Source: Aegilops tauschii subsp. strangulata (lineage: Eukaryota; Streptophyta; Magnoliopsida; Poales; Poaceae). From it: a DNA stretch of 64,000 nucleotides. The DNA lies in the NCBI RefSeq assembly GCF_002575655.3, contig NC_053040.3, positions 225,446,628-225,510,627 of the forward strand, read 5' to 3'. The notes beneath the pieces are model-generated. The model was given only the letters and a program-made list of their open reading frames with translations. It was not told where the DNA came from and made no database searches. Made by a program: the position numbers and the translations under genes. Shown here piece by piece: positions 53,801-63,120 of the stretch (positions within the stretch are counted from its first letter, which is position 1; each line of letters starts with the position of its first letter).

Positions 53801-56715
53801 ATGACGATGTAGTTGCCAGTATTCGAGACTTGCATGTATCGCTATTTTCGAGATCATGACGAGAGATCACTTTGTGTTGGATGATGATTATGATGATGAG
53901 ACTATTTGAATGTATATGCTATGATTACATTTGTGGTCTTGCAGCCATTTGTATGTGTATGATGATGACATTTGTATGTGCTAAAGATTCTTGTATAAAG
54001 CCCGTTCAAATACAAAACAAATATGCAGAAAAAAAATAAAAAACTAATAAAATTAGCAGTAGCGAGGGGAGTAAAGTTAGCAGCAGCGTGCCACTAGCAA
54101 TAGTGCGGCCTAATACAGAGCGCTACAGCTATTAGCAGTAGCGCGCTGTTCTACAGCTCGCTTATGCTACGCTTCTATAGCAGTAGCGCGGGACCACACG
54201 CGCTGCTCCTACAGGTTAGTTGTAGCGCCATATCAGTAGTGCGGGTGCCCGCGCTACTGCTATACCTAAAACCCGCGCTGCTGCTAGGCTTTTCCCTAGT
54301 AGTGGTACACGCAATAAAAATTGCTTTATACGAACTTGTGATATGGAAGAAATAAAAGCGATGGACTGCATAATAAAGTTCTTTATCACAAGCGGCAATA
54401 TAAAGTGATGTTCTTTTACATTAAGATTTTGTGCATCCAACCCTAAAAGCGCATGACAACATCTGCTTCCCTCTGCGAAGGGCCTATCCATTACTTTTAT
54501 CTTCTACCCTTATACAAGAGTCATGGTGATCTTCACCTTTCCTTTGTACACTTTTTCTTTTGGCAAGCACTATGTGTTGGAGAGATCCGGATATATATAT
54601 ATATGTATGTATGTATGTATATATATATATGTATGTATGTATGTATATATATATCCACTCAGATGTAAGTTATCATAAAGTATTATTGTTAGCATTACCC
54701 TTGAGGTAAAAGGTTGGGAGGCGAAACTATAAGCCCCTATCTATCTCTCTGCCTGATTAAAACTTTGTACCCATTAGTATCGCGTGAGTGTTAGCAATTG
54801 TGAAAGATTAAATGATAGTTGAGTATGTGGACTTGCTGAAAAGCTCTTATATTGACTCTTTCCGATGTTATGATAAATTGCAATTGCTTCAATGACTGGG
54901 ATCATAGTTTGCTAGTTTCCAATGAAGTTTTCGATTCATACTTTACCTTGTGAATGAATTATTACTTTAGCATAAGAAATTATATGACAATGTATGTTGT
55001 TGTTCTAAAGATGATCATGATGCCCGCATGCCCGTATTTTATTTTATCGACACCTCCATCTCTAAACATGTGGACATATTTTTTATTTTGGCTTTCGCTT
55101 GTCGGAGTTGATACGACCATTTTGTATCATGCTTTTATATTGATATTTATTGCATTATGGGCTGTTATTACACATTATATCACAATACTTATGCCTTTTC
55201 TCTCTTATTTTATAAGGTTCACATAAAGAGGGAGAATGCCGGCAGCTGGAATTCTGGACTAGAAAAGGAGCAAATATTAGAGACCTATTCTGTACAACTC
55301 CAAAAGTCCTGAAACTTCACGGAGAATATTTTTGGAATATATAAAAAATATTGGGTGAAGAAAGTACCAGAGGGGGGCCACCAGCCAGCCACAAGGGTGG
55401 GGGCGCGCCCTAACCCCCTGGGCGCGCCCCCGTCCTTGTGGGCCCCCGGGTAGGCCCCCGACGCCCATCTTCTGCTATATGGTGTGTTTTGACCTAGAAA
55501 AATCAGAAGGAAGCTTTCGGGACGAAGCGCCGCCGTCTCAAGGCGGAACTTGGGCAGAACCAATCTAGGGCTCTGGTGGAGCTGTTCTGCCGGGGAAACA
55601 TCCCTCCGGGAGGGGGAAATCGAAGCCATCGTCGTCACCAACGATCCTCTCATTGAGAGGGAGTCAATCTCCATCAACATCTTCACCAGCACCATCTCCT
55701 CTCAAACCCTAGTTCATCTCTTGTATCCGATCTTTGTCTCAAAACCTCAGATTGGTACCTGTGGGTTGCTAGTAGTGTTGATTACTCCTTGTATTTGATG
55801 CTAGTTGGTTTATTCAGTGGAAGATCGTATGTTCAGATCCGTAATAATAATTAATACTCCTCTGATTATGAACATGAACATGCTTGTGAGTAGTTATGTT
55901 TGTTCCTGAGGACATGGGAGAAGTCTTGTTATAAGTAATCATGTGAATTTGGTATTCGTTCGATATTTTGATGAAATGTATGTTGTCTTTCCTCTAGTGG
56001 TGTTATGTGAACGTCGAATACACAACACTTCACCATGATTTGGGCCTAGGGGAAGGCATTGGGAACTAATAAGTAGATGATGGGTTGCTAAAGTGACAGA
56101 AGCTTAAACCCTAGTTTATGTGTTGCTTCGTAAGGGGCTGATTTGGATCCATATGTTTCATGCTATGGTTAGGTTTACCTTAATTTTTCTTTCATAGTTG
56201 CGGATGCTTGCGAGAGGCGTTAATCATAAGTGGGAGGCTTGTCCAAGGAAGGGCAGCACCTAAGCACCGGTCCACCCACATATCAAATTATCAAAGTAAC
56301 GAACGCGAATCATATGAGCATGATGAAAACTAACTTGACAACAATTCCCATGTGTCCTCGGGAGCACTTTGCTTTATATAAGAGTTCGTCTAGGCTTGTC
56401 CTTTGCTACAAAAAGGATTGGGCCACCATGCTGCACCTTGTTTACTTTTGTTACTTGTTACCCGTTATGAATTATCTTATCACAAAACTATCTGTTACCG
56501 ATAATTTCAGTGCTTGTAGAGAATACCTTGCTGAAAATCGCTTATCATTTCCTTCTACTCCTTGTTGGGCTCGACACTCTTACTTATCGAAAGGACAATG
56601 ATAGATCCAATATACTTGTGGGTCATCAGCCAATTTAGACACCAAGTATATGTAATATGCTATTTTGTTCATGATATTTGCACAGGTGGCGAACTTTGAT
56701 GCCCAATGGATGTAG
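35864..56715 (+). CDS. Unknown multi-exon gene with tandemly duplicated exons, split by Athila element (fragmentary)
   Basis: Exon-like blocks with matching splice sites: A (ends 35973), B (36296-36444), C (36747-36896), D (37372-37734, Pro/Thr-rich), E (38204-38610), and a last one at 56686-56715. B, C and D all start AG/CCATTTGA; A, B and C all end AG/GTGT. C is 150 nt, phase 0, and encodes [16 protein letters not shown] ... DDQSYIPPE. Exon E encodes a coiled coil ([40 protein letters not shown]). The last exon joins E in frame across the Athila element and ends [10 protein letters not shown] has a stop and a 1-nt loss. I do not recognise the family; a CACTA TNP1-like or captured host protein is possible. 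Upstream exons were not found. Confidence 0.55.
36060..37330. repeat. Intron minisatellite around CATATATGTGAATTATG-CATGCCATCCTGTTTAG
   Basis: A degenerate unit of about 45-55 bp (CATCATATATGTGAATT..., ATGCCATCCTGTTTAG...) recurs about fifteen times in the introns between exons A and D. It is densest at 37020-37300, which explains why that intron is longer than the others. Confidence 0.75.
38704..40148 (+). repeat. 5' LTR, last ~73 bp and primer-binding site deleted
   Basis: Matches 55109-56555 of the 3' LTR and breaks at TTTCCTTC. TATA box TTTATATAAG at 39967-39976. Beyond the break a short copy of a gag sequence is joined. Confidence 0.88.
40204..41055 (+). pseudogene. gag: gag of Athila-lineage element (stops near the start)
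   Basis: ATG 40204 (MENNPLRGL...) starts a frame with stops at about 40249 and 40403. The rest is open from 40432: [51 protein letters not shown] and [20 protein letters not shown]. This is the gag core of Athila-type elements. A late segment, [20 protein letters not shown], follows. It forms particles and binds element RNA when intact. Confidence 0.85.
41056..41700 (+). pseudogene. Protease region of gag-pol
   Basis: The 41177-41659 frame contains [25 protein letters not shown], an aspartic protease motif with DVGAS in place of the usual DLGAS/DTGAS, then [23 protein letters not shown] shift after 41640 separates it from the RT. Confidence 0.82.
41701..43727 (+). pseudogene. pol: Reverse transcriptase and RNase H
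   Basis: 41772-42074 is the linker before RT. The RT blocks are [37 protein letters not shown], a TAG at about 42580, then [20 protein letters not shown] and FMDDFSIYG (catalytic box, Athila type). A frameshift lies at about 42830. 42974-43726 carries [21 protein letters not shown] and the RNase H signature ([44 protein letters not shown]). It makes and matures the cDNA in intact relatives. Confidence 0.92.
43728..44913 (+). pseudogene. pol: Integrase
   Basis: The zinc-binding part (H...H...CDECQ at 43790-43925) is split over two frames. The catalytic core shows FDYMGPF (first Asp), IDGGSHF (second Asp) and [13 protein letters not shown] (Glu). The C-terminal part ([28 protein letters not shown]) runs to a stop at 44911-44913, with a TAA at 44575 and a stop at about 44646 on the way. 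It joins element DNA to the chromosome when intact. Confidence 0.9.
45247..45717 (+). CDS. Post-integrase ORF of unknown role (156 aa)
   Basis: ATG 45247 ([20 protein letters not shown]) opens a frame in the region where Athila relatives often have an extra ORF. There is a hydrophobic stretch near residue 100 ([11 protein letters not shown]) but no signal peptide or clear envelope feature. It continues in other frames to about 45790. Function unknown. Confidence 0.4.
   Translation: MSSSSSSNHMDGDAWLMQMELRREDAEGATMEEDKGDSLEEHPPALERGTLAGITAIPSPHQAIGAQTTMKTKWLEKGFPLGGPYTGYIGTTFIILFIITEWRTPLVHIYPPIGTYPVQAKAMQGRALGGLKISILWRKFRRMQICSNVCSKNYKF
45790..46524. other. Non-coding 3' internal region of the Athila element (left of CACTA2)
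   Basis: AT-rich, no ORF with similarity. It continues at 54305 across CACTA2. Confidence 0.7.
46525..46912 (+). repeat. CACTA2 5' terminus and subterminal repeats
   Basis: About a dozen copies of GCGCTACTGCTAA or its inverse TTAGCAGTAGCGC lie in both orientations, able to form many short hairpins. These are presumed protein-binding sites. Confidence 0.9.
46913..47577 (+). promoter_or_regulatory. Leader of CACTA2 transposase: CT-rich 5' UTR and intron
   Basis: A pyrimidine-rich stretch (46915-47130), then a probable intron from GATAG/GTGATT (GT at 47291) to CCGTGCAG (ends 47577). The intron shares a block with the ORF2 leader (47417-47526 against 52187-52302). Confidence 0.6.
47602..50994 (+). 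pseudogene. CACTA2 TNP2-type transposase (several stops)
   Basis: Start at ATG 47602. Transposase-associated domain: [13 protein letters not shown] and [14 protein letters not shown]. An acidic linker has three GPDMA-type repeats. TNP2 core across 47949-49214: [58 protein letters not shown] and [11 protein letters not shown]4218 type: [18 protein letters not shown] and [23 protein letters not shown]4216 type at 50430-50900: [17 protein letters not shown] and [12 protein letters not shown]. The frame changes at about 47945, 48360, 48720 and 49210, with stops at 49550, 49825 and 50036. Some of these could be unspliced introns, but most look like damage. Confidence 0.88.
51116..51340. other. Short direct repeats downstream of the transposase
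   Basis: AATGATGTAATATATATGTTCCTATTTTGT-TACA recurs about three times at 51105-51240 (TGATG(T/C)AATAT). Possibly the 3' UTR. No coding sequence. Confidence 0.6.
51340..51535 (+). repeat. Internal block of subterminal-type repeats
   Basis: TAGCAGTAGCG words in both orientations (51364, 51405, 51452, 51519), as at the two element ends, but here between the transposase and ORF2. Confidence 0.85.
51536..52430 (+). promoter_or_regulatory. Leader of CACTA2 ORF2: CT-rich 5' UTR and intron
   Basis: A C/T-rich stretch (51540-51800), a probable donor CTCT/GTAAGC at 51805 and acceptor TTCATAG at 52397. The intron contains repeats of GGACATGT(G/C)AT at 52060-52150 and a block homologous to the transposase leader intron. 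Confidence 0.55.
52434..53396 (+). CDS. CACTA2 ORF2 (second transposon protein), open 320 aa
   Basis: ATG 52434. The N-terminus is acidic, with a low-complexity G/T/D/A repeat (residues about 40-80). Then a basic region ([19 protein letters not shown]) and a conserved block with [66 protein letters not shown] text and [21 protein letters not shown]. This is the plant CACTA second-ORF type that binds subterminal repeats in the En/Spm model. The stop is TAG at 53394. The words [10 protein letters not shown], typical of the continuation, lie in the next exon-like block, so the protein may once have been longer. It is the best preserved gene in CACTA2. Confidence 0.78.
   Translation: MSNNEETGPSDQDADEMDYEGEQEYLDFLSAKHSQGLQVGLNDGTDADIDTDGAGTDGGAETGREGTGGEDTGGEGTDADASTEKKKQRIRKPNKQGIGRLVITKMAPGKFEPLEPEEPRKCYGNQVGCILRECASINDDDLRSKEHLRQLLLTKLHKRFKFPDRDDNIEQPCDDPKMKKINNHAMGMFSNDFASWKGRGKRAIEAEEPLSKILEENSTLTEEEFEKFKDTCATEAAKGKAVKFKSLEQRNTGKHRLGSHGYLSKRPRWDNEYAEREAAGLPDPFAKFTNPLERDFIRARYKWDKEKKVFLHGPDHEEID
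53485..53796 (+). CDS. RNase H1 N-terminal (hybrid-binding) domain with C-terminal membrane segment
   Basis: The block starts after a CTTCTGCAG acceptor (53484). It has no good ATG of its own, so it is either a downstream exon of ORF2 or of another transcript. The text [27 protein letters not shown] and [17 protein letters not shown] is the RNase H1 N-terminal/viroplasmin domain (PF01693), which in RNase H1 holds RNA-DNA hybrids or dsRNA. It ends with a basic stretch (RERTRNRR) and a hydrophobic segment, [20 protein letters not shown], at the very C-terminus: a tail anchor. No RNase H catalytic domain follows. It shares its 5' part, in another frame, with the ORF2-like words [10 protein letters not shown]. 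Confidence 0.75.
   Translation, partial: GEATPACSRKPYSDEAQVGHPTQPGYVVYEGKVPGVYDEWPECRAQVEGVSGASHKGFKSRQEAEASYLRFTLARERTRNRRLMYCIVPLSLIVIALLTYIIV
53800..54049. other. 3' flank of the last CACTA2 gene
   Basis: AT-rich, GATGATGA-rich. No coding sequence. Confidence 0.5.
54050..54304 (+). repeat. CACTA2 3' terminus and subterminal repeats
   Basis: At least eight TAGCAGTAGCGC-like words, ending GCTAGGCTTTTCCCTAGTAGTG at 54304. Confidence 0.92.
54305..55108. other. Non-coding 3' internal region of the Athila element (right of CACTA2)
   Basis: Continuation of 46524. Contains a TATG/TA microsatellite. No ORF with similarity. Confidence 0.8.
54586..54655. repeat. (TA)n/(TATG)n compound microsatellite
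   Basis: Two alternating blocks of TA and GTAT repeats, about 70 bp. Confidence 0.95.
55109..56628 (+). repeat. 3' LTR of the Athila element (1.52 kb)
   Basis: TGATACGACC at 55109 to GGGTCATCA at 56628. TATA box TTTATATAAG at 56373-56382. It keeps the last 73 bp that the 5' copy lost. Confidence 0.93.
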
Positions 56716-58121
56716 TATTTATAATAGCCGTAATAGCCTAGCGTAAGTTGCTTGCTTATTTATTTCCTTATTGTATTGTTTATTTTTTTGCTTGTAGTCG
56801 CTATAGTTCTTTTTCTGCGATAACCTTTTATTTAGAACTAGCCCACAATAACCATAGGCAACATACGAACCGTTGTAACCATGGTCCTGCTGGCTGCTGT
56901 AGTGGGCTTCCTAAGGTCCGTATGATCCATGGGACTCCTAAGTACTACAGATTCAATGGGCCTTCTACAGGTCGTTTGACCGGGCGAAACATGAGCCATT
57001 CTTTCATGGACCATTAACGGACCGCGATATGGGCCATAAACGGGCTAGAGTCGGAATCATCTGTTTATGGGCCGACCATAACAGGCTGTTAATAGGCCGA
57101 TGTGTACAACGGGCTTAATTCTATCGGTAGGCATAACGGTTCGTTAATGGGCCATATTTGATGACGCTATGAAAATGGCCCAACGGATTAACGGGCCACC
57201 GAAGGGCCAACTTTAACCACTCGCTAAATTTGGCCCACAAGCGAAACAGGCCAGTAACGGACCGTAAGTAATCGAATACCGAAATGAGCCCAATAATAAA
57301 TGGGCCCTTAGAAGGCCGAAAGATAACACGGGCTGGAAATGGCCCAATGGAATAATGGGTCGTTAATGGGTATAAAGCAATATACTGTTCATTTTGGGCC
57401 AGTTTCAGTACGGGCCGTTTATGGGCCAAGAGTTACAAAGGGCCACATACGGGTCGAAAGACGTCATGGGCCATACATGGGCCAGAAGTTACAATGGGCT
57501 GGAATCATATTGGACGGCCCATATGAGGCTACTGGGCCTAATTCGGATAGGCTATAACGGGGCGTGAGTTAGCGAGCTTTAAATGGGCTATATGCGAATA
57601 GGCCGTTAACAGGCTTTCCTCGGGCCGGGCCGCTACCTTTTGACCAAGTCAAACGGGCCGATCTTTTGACCTGAATGGTCCACTGTTGGGCCGAGCCACG
57701 TGTCAACGTATCATAGGCGCGTCCCGTCCATTCGTTGGATGACATCCGTCCAAACACTGAGCTAACACGTGGATACTCTGGCGAATGAAAATTTTACACG
57801 TGGAAAATCCCCATTGGTCAGGGCTGTTAACGGGTTATTGGATCCAAACTGGAACCCGATAGCTTAACGACGACCCATGACGATGGATGCCACATGTCGG
57901 TCACCCTTGACAAAAACACTTCTATGATGCGTGATTTATCGTTACGGAAGTGGACACTTCCACGATGATAATTTTGGTATTGTCATGGAACACTTCTACG
58001 ATAGCATAGGTATGATTCTCTTGATTCTGTCATAAAATTGTCATGGATGTACATGCATGATAGAAAACGTGACCTACTGTGACAAACACGTATCATCATG
58101 GAAGTCGTATTTTTTGTAGTG
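56716..58121 (+). mobile_element. CACTA3: 3' end of another CACTA element with GGGCC subterminal repeats
   Basis: The last bases are the inverse of CACTACAAAAAATACGAC, a CACTA terminus, at 58121. Upstream, 56900-57680 holds more than thirty GGGCC/GGCCC or GGCC words in both orientations (ATGGGCC, AACGGGCC, GGCCCA). 57890-58100 has hairpin-like TTCTA(T/C)GAT stretches. The other terminus was not found in the window, and nothing like a transposase of its own is seen. The exon-duplication gene to the left may be its cargo or its own gene. Confidence 0.72.
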
Positions 58122-58124
58122 TAA

Positions 58125-58290
58125 CAGATAGTTTGATATATCAAGATAATTTGTAATGGACAAGTAACGGTAATGGTAAATAAATTGCAGCAAGGTAGCC
58201 CAGTCCTTTTGTGGCAAAGGACATGCCAAAACGGTCTCTTATAATAAGCAAAGTGTTCTTGAAGGTACACGGGAATTTCATCTAGTCACT
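58125..58290 (-). repeat. LTR fragment related to the Athila-lineage LTRs
   Basis: On the minus strand it is similar to 39940-40100 (TTTGCT-TATAAGAG, CTTTGC-ACAAAAGGA, CTATCTGTTA) but more diverged. Truncated on both sides. Confidence 0.7.
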
Positions 58291-58744
58291 ATCATCATGT
58301 TGGTGTCTTGGTAGAACATGATCACCTAAGGGGCCATCAGCCCCTTGTGGTACTGCAGGGGGGCCACGTAGCACAAAGAGCAGAAGCCATGGAATAGCAT
58401 GACAGTGGTGATGCTGGTGGTTTTTACCCAGGTTCGGGCTGTTGGAAGCATAAAACCCTACTCCTACTTTGGTGGATTTGAGTGGAAGAACACGGCCAAC
58501 ACGCAGTGCTCAAGCCCGACAAGGATGCCTTGGGGAGAGCAGCTACGCATGTATGAGTGTACAAGGATCCAAATCCTTTTTTAGGTTGCCATGGCCCTCC
58601 TTTTATAGGCTAAGGGCTTACTACAGTGGCAAAACAGTCATTATCTACTGATTAGATAGCCAACAGTGCTATCATACCTAACTCTGGCAGTTAGGACAAA
58701 GTGCATTAAATGCACTGCTAGGTGTCACGCTGAGAATACTCAAG
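58291..58744. repeat. Unplaced repeat fragment, LTR-like
   Basis: Contains TTTACCCAGGTTCGGGCTG and CCTTTTATAGGCTAAGGGC (possible TATA, plus strand). This resembles LTR sequence, but no borders can be set. No coding. Confidence 0.4.
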
Positions 58745-61313
58745 ATGTCCATAACCGGGGACACGGCTAATCATGATTAGTTTGTACACTCTCCAGATGT
58801 TTCCACACTTTCCCCACAAGACTCGATCTCCTCCCTTGAATTTCTCGCACTACATGATGTTTGAGAAACGGATGATTGAGACACAGTCTTTCCGAAGCAT
58901 TTACTCTTTACCCTGGGTAGACAGTTACACCTACTTTCCCCTACATCTGCTAGCCTACCACTAAAAGAGATCACACATCATACTCAACTATGCCAGGGCC
59001 CATAAGGGCTTGTGGCTACACACGGAAGTTTCTAGCATGAATAATCTTATGATCCCTTTGAGCCTGGGTGGCATTCCATAGGGTAATCACACGGGTAATC
59101 CGGGATCCCCTTGGGTAAGCACTAGGTTCTCCAGGTGCCCGGGCAAACCACTGGGTGCTCCAGGGTGCCCCAACCAATCCACCCAGATGTGTATTAAAGT
59201 AGCCACCTTAAGTTAAACCTTAGTTAACAATAACTCTCACATCTTTCATGAATTCTCTCAAAACCAAACCACGTCTACGAGCATAGCATAGCAGTAAGCA
59301 TAACGTAGTAACACCCTCGGTTTGAATGCAAGACAATAGGTTCCTACCTCATCAACTACTTCCCAATACGCACATGTTACCAATCCTACTCATGCAATGT
59401 TTGAGGGTTGAAACTAATGCATAAAAACTGGGAAATAAAGGGGATATGATCAAAGTGTGAACTTGCCTTGTACTGTTGATGCAGATGATTCACAGTCATA
59501 ACTCCTGATTGTTCTACTCGTCACACTCCGGTCAATCTATCGTAAGCAAGCAATAGTAACCACACATAAGCAATCATGCAAAAGAATTGAAAAAAAGATC
59601 TCGGAAAACTTCAAAAACAGGCAGATAACTCTTGCAACAGAAAACAATTTCTAACAGTACCAAAATTAGGTGGATTTGGTCTTATCATAAAGTTTAGGTC
59701 AAGAGTTTCGATTTGCAAAAAGAATCAACTAAATCGGAGTTACGAAACTCAAGTTATGAACAAAAGAAGTTTGAATATGAATCTGAACAAATTTCGAAAT
59801 TTGAAAATTTCAAAAAGTTGTTGTGACAGGTTCACTGGATAGGTGAAAACAAGACGAAACTATAGGTGCTGGTTTCATCTAATTTGGATGAATGAGTAAA
59901 AAGTTATGGCTATTTGAAAAAAACAGGACCAAGCTGTTTTACGGAAGAAAAAATAACCACGACTAAAAGAATTCTAGTTCTAATGTATAAATACAGAGAC
60001 TAATTGATAATCTAATTATTCTATCGTACACTAGTCTAAAAATAATAAGCTACGGAAGTATAAAAAAATACGAAGAAAGATACCTTTATAAGGTAGAGAA
60101 AAGACGATTTCGGAGAGAGGAGACAACTTCCAGAAGTCCCGCTAGAGAGAACAAAAATATCTTTCTTTAATGAATCTAGTCAAACCAAAAATATATTGAT
60201 TTAACCCGAATCGGATAATTTTTTTGGAGGCTCTATGAATCTATATTTATAGGTAGAAAAGAGGTTTAGGGGTCAAAGACTAGGCAATGTGAGACAAAAC
60301 GTAGATGAAAAGAAAAGAAACAGAGGAGGTGCCTCGCATGGGCCTAAAGGGCTTAGGCGGTTCGGCCGGCCGCGCACACTGCAATTTTTTTGAGCAATTG
60401 AAAAGAAAGAAAAGAAAAAAGATAATATGAAAAAAAACATGAGGAGGAATATGGCCGGCTGGGCCTGGCCCATATAGGAAAAGAAAAATGATGGGGCGCC
60501 CGCTGGTACTATGATGCGCACGTGGGAAACAATTAGGGATGGGCTGCACGTGCAGATTTTTTTAAATAGAAGCAGAAAAGGAAAAAATGAATAACGAAAA
60601 TAAAAATAAAATTTTCTATAGGCATATTATATATCCAAATTTTCAGAAAAAGATTTTCTATGACGTGGACATTTTTCTAGCATCAAATAAAATCCACAAA
60701 AGTATAAATAAAGCAAACAGTGCTACTGCTGTAATAAAACCCAATAAAAATCATTTTAAAAATATCAAATTGATTTCAAACTCATTTTTTCTATTTTTAC
60801 ATTGAAGGGAATCATTTCACCCTTATTTCCATTTATTTAATTTTTAGAGAAAGTAATTTGAATAAAAACCAAATAGCTCCAAATTGAAAATGATTTTCAA
60901 AATACCTTCAAAGGGACTGTAAATTTGATTCTTTTAAACTTCCAACTCATATTCCATATGTTTTGAAGAAGTCATTTTATCTTCTCTCATGAAAATCATT
61001 GAGTTACTTAAAGTTTCTGAATTTAAAATATTTCCGAAATTCAAATCTTTTCAAAAACCCTTTTCATTTATTTAAATGGAAGAAGTCATGTCATCTTCTC
61101 TCTAGGGTTTTGTATTTGAAAAGAATTTGAATTCATGGAGATCAGAAAAGCAAAGTGAAAGTTTGGGAAAGTCATTTCATTCCCTCTCATTCAACTTTCA
61201 AAAGTTTCATATTTCACTCAATTTCACACAAGCAACCACACCACAATCAAACGAACAATCAAAACTATTTATTTAATATAACATTCCGAAATTTAGAATT
61301 TTGGGATGTTACA
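58745..61313 (-). repeat. 3' LTR of a second gypsy element, cut at its 3' end
   Basis: The minus strand starts TGTAACATCCC at 61313 and aligns to the left-end LTR, with strong local matches (58745-58870 to 4081-4206). It breaks at 58745, where about 600 bp of the related LTR are missing. A TATA-like CTATAAATATAG lies on the minus strand at 60252-60241. The body at 59560-61260 is AT-rich and diverged from the left copy. Confidence 0.82.
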
Positions 61314-61335
61314 AACCTACCACCCTTAAAATGAA
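61314..61335 (-). other. Polypurine tract of the second gypsy element
   Basis: Minus strand ...TTTAAGGGTGGTAGGTT directly before the LTR. Purine-rich GGGTGGTAGG. Confidence 0.65.
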
Positions 61336-62730
61336 CCTCGCCCTCGAGATTCGGAGAGGCTAGCAAGAAATAGGTTAGGTTTGGGGGTCTTCTCAAAATC
61401 CATTGATTGTTACAAGGGGTCTGGGGTGCTACCACCCTTAGAAACACTGTTATGGTCCCATCAATACTCATATACTCCATCCTTATTCTTAACAAGGCTG
61501 GTCTTCTCAGATCTTCAGTATAATTCCTTCTCTGGCTCTTCCGGTAGTGGCATAACCTTTACCTCAATTCTTGTGTCCTTTTATTTTGGTAAGGTCCCTC
61601 TGCGAGTGGTCCTTCTAAGCTGGCGGGTCTGGCGCCAATACTAAACAACTATCAATATCTTATGGTGGTCATCAGACAAGTTGACTGGGTTCCTGCAGAA
61701 AACAGGTCTGGGCTGAACCTCGCCGTATGACCTACGATTGGCAACAACTGCCATGTACAAGGGAAAATACTTATACCATTCTAAGGTTCAAACAAGGTTT
61801 AAATCGTCGTCTCTCTACTATGGGTAAGTCACTCAGATTTACCATCCCATATATCAAAGCGAATAATAAGAGTAAGTCGGTATGGTGATCAATCTACCCC
61901 GCACCCAAATCATTACCTTGTATATGGTTTAGCGAATCTCGCATTCTAACACTCGGTCATCCTCAAAAGCATTGTAGAATTTTCTCTTGTCGATGAACTA
62001 AGTTCGGATAACTCCATGGATTCTGCAAGCTGAACAAAACATCTATCATATCTTCACAACTCTCAGGTTTTGCGTAACTCCTATAAGATCGTCTGTTGAT
62101 AAATTCGTAACTTCTTCTAGGGTTTTTCCTTCAGCAAGAGTGTGCTTGCTTCTTGGCAGGTCCTGGGGCCTGTGGGTTATGGCCCATCTCATCACATCAC
62201 TTATAAACCTTGAACTCATCATCGGGGCAACTGGTCATTATTCCAACAGCCAGCTTCCTAGCATACTTAAAATCCCTCCACTTGTACTGTCTTCCTTCCT
62301 TCTATTGGCACCAAACTAAGACGTGATTACTCAGACTCATCATGGAGTTACAATTGCTCCCTTTTACCAACATTATACCTCCTTTATATCCAATAGTACT
62401 TCATCCCTTCATATTCTTGGGGTATCCCACATATCGAGATAAAACTCGTACTTATTTTGTCCGAAGTCCACTTCGTGGAATATCCTTATCTTTTCCAGGT
62501 GTCAGGTGTCCTCACAAGGTACTACCACCCCTGAAATGTACAATTTCATCCATAGACCATATTTCTCATACCCTAAAAATGGTCAAAATCTTTCTTCATA
62601 GAGTAACACTCATAAAATCCAAATCAGTACCAACGATGCTAACTTTATTGATTCTCCAACGATTACAATCTCCTGCATTTCCATGACATGCCTCAACTCA
62701 ACACATCACTAATAGAAGAAATGTTCCCAC
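61336..62730. other. Decayed internal region, no pol recognised
   Basis: 1.4 kb without a recognisable protein. Only about 1.8 kb separates the gag remnant from the LTR, too short for pol, so the element is internally deleted or non-autonomous. Confidence 0.6.
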
Positions 62731-63119
62731 TACTACTACTATATTGTTGTTGCAAACTCAACTATTTAGCACAAGCTTCCTTCTCTTTGGGGCAATCTCT
62801 GGCAAAGTGCCCCGAAAACATATTACTTCTGACGAGTCTCGAGGTTTCCTCATGATTACATAGCCTCCTTGGGTCCTCGACTTCCTTTTTGGGCAACTGC
62901 TAAAGTGGTGCCCCGACCCTTGCACCTGAAACAGGTGATATGACTCAGGTCCTTCCTGGGATCCAATCTACTTCTCTTCCTGGACTTTTCCGTTCCAATC
63001 AGGGCTTCTTTTTCCTGTGGGTCATACTCTACTTCCTCTGTCATGAATTCTACTAGATCCCCATTGATGTAGGGTGGAACCCTATACGGCCGATCTTTCA
63101 CGAAAGGAGCGGATCCCAA
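62731..63119 (-). pseudogene. gag: gag nucleocapsid remnant with two zinc knuckles
   Basis: The 63119-62856 frame holds a basic stretch (KSRKRSRLDPRKDLSHIT) and CFRCKGRG. The remaining half of the CX2CX4HX4C knuckle is one frame over, because one G is missing in the GGGG run near 62910. A second knuckle half (GHFARDC) is visible at about 62810-62795. Upstream gag is absent: 63120 is a junction with other sequence. Confidence 0.7.
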
Positions 63120-63120
63120 C

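Larger units (their letters stand above)
46525..54304 (+). mobile_element. CACTA2: complete En/Spm element, 7.8 kb
   Basis: The left end CACTACTACGGAAAAGCCTA and the reverse of the right end CACTACTAGGGAAAAGCCTA match 19 of 20. The flanking triplets are GTG and GTA, one mismatch for a 3-bp duplicate. Subterminal arrays of TAGCAGTAGCGC words lie at both ends. Gene order on the plus strand: TNP2-type transposase, ORF2, and an RNase-H1-domain/membrane ORF. The transposase has several stops, so the element is not autonomous now. It lies in the 3' non-coding part of the Athila element. Confidence 0.94.
38704..56628 (+). mobile_element. Athila-lineage Ty3/gypsy retrotransposon, TSD GCCAA, interrupted by CACTA2
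   Basis: The 5' LTR begins TGATACGTCC at 38704 and the 3' LTR ends ...GGGTCATCA at 56628. GCCAA is at 38699-38703 and 56629-56633. Order: LTR, gag, protease, RT, RNase H, integrase, a post-pol ORF, then CACTA2 (46525-54304), the remaining internal sequence, and the 3' LTR. The FMDDF box and the gag type fit Athila-lineage elements such as Sabrina. Without CACTA2 it would be about 10.1 kb. Many in-frame stops and shifts; the end of the 5' LTR and the primer-binding site are missing. Confidence 0.93.
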
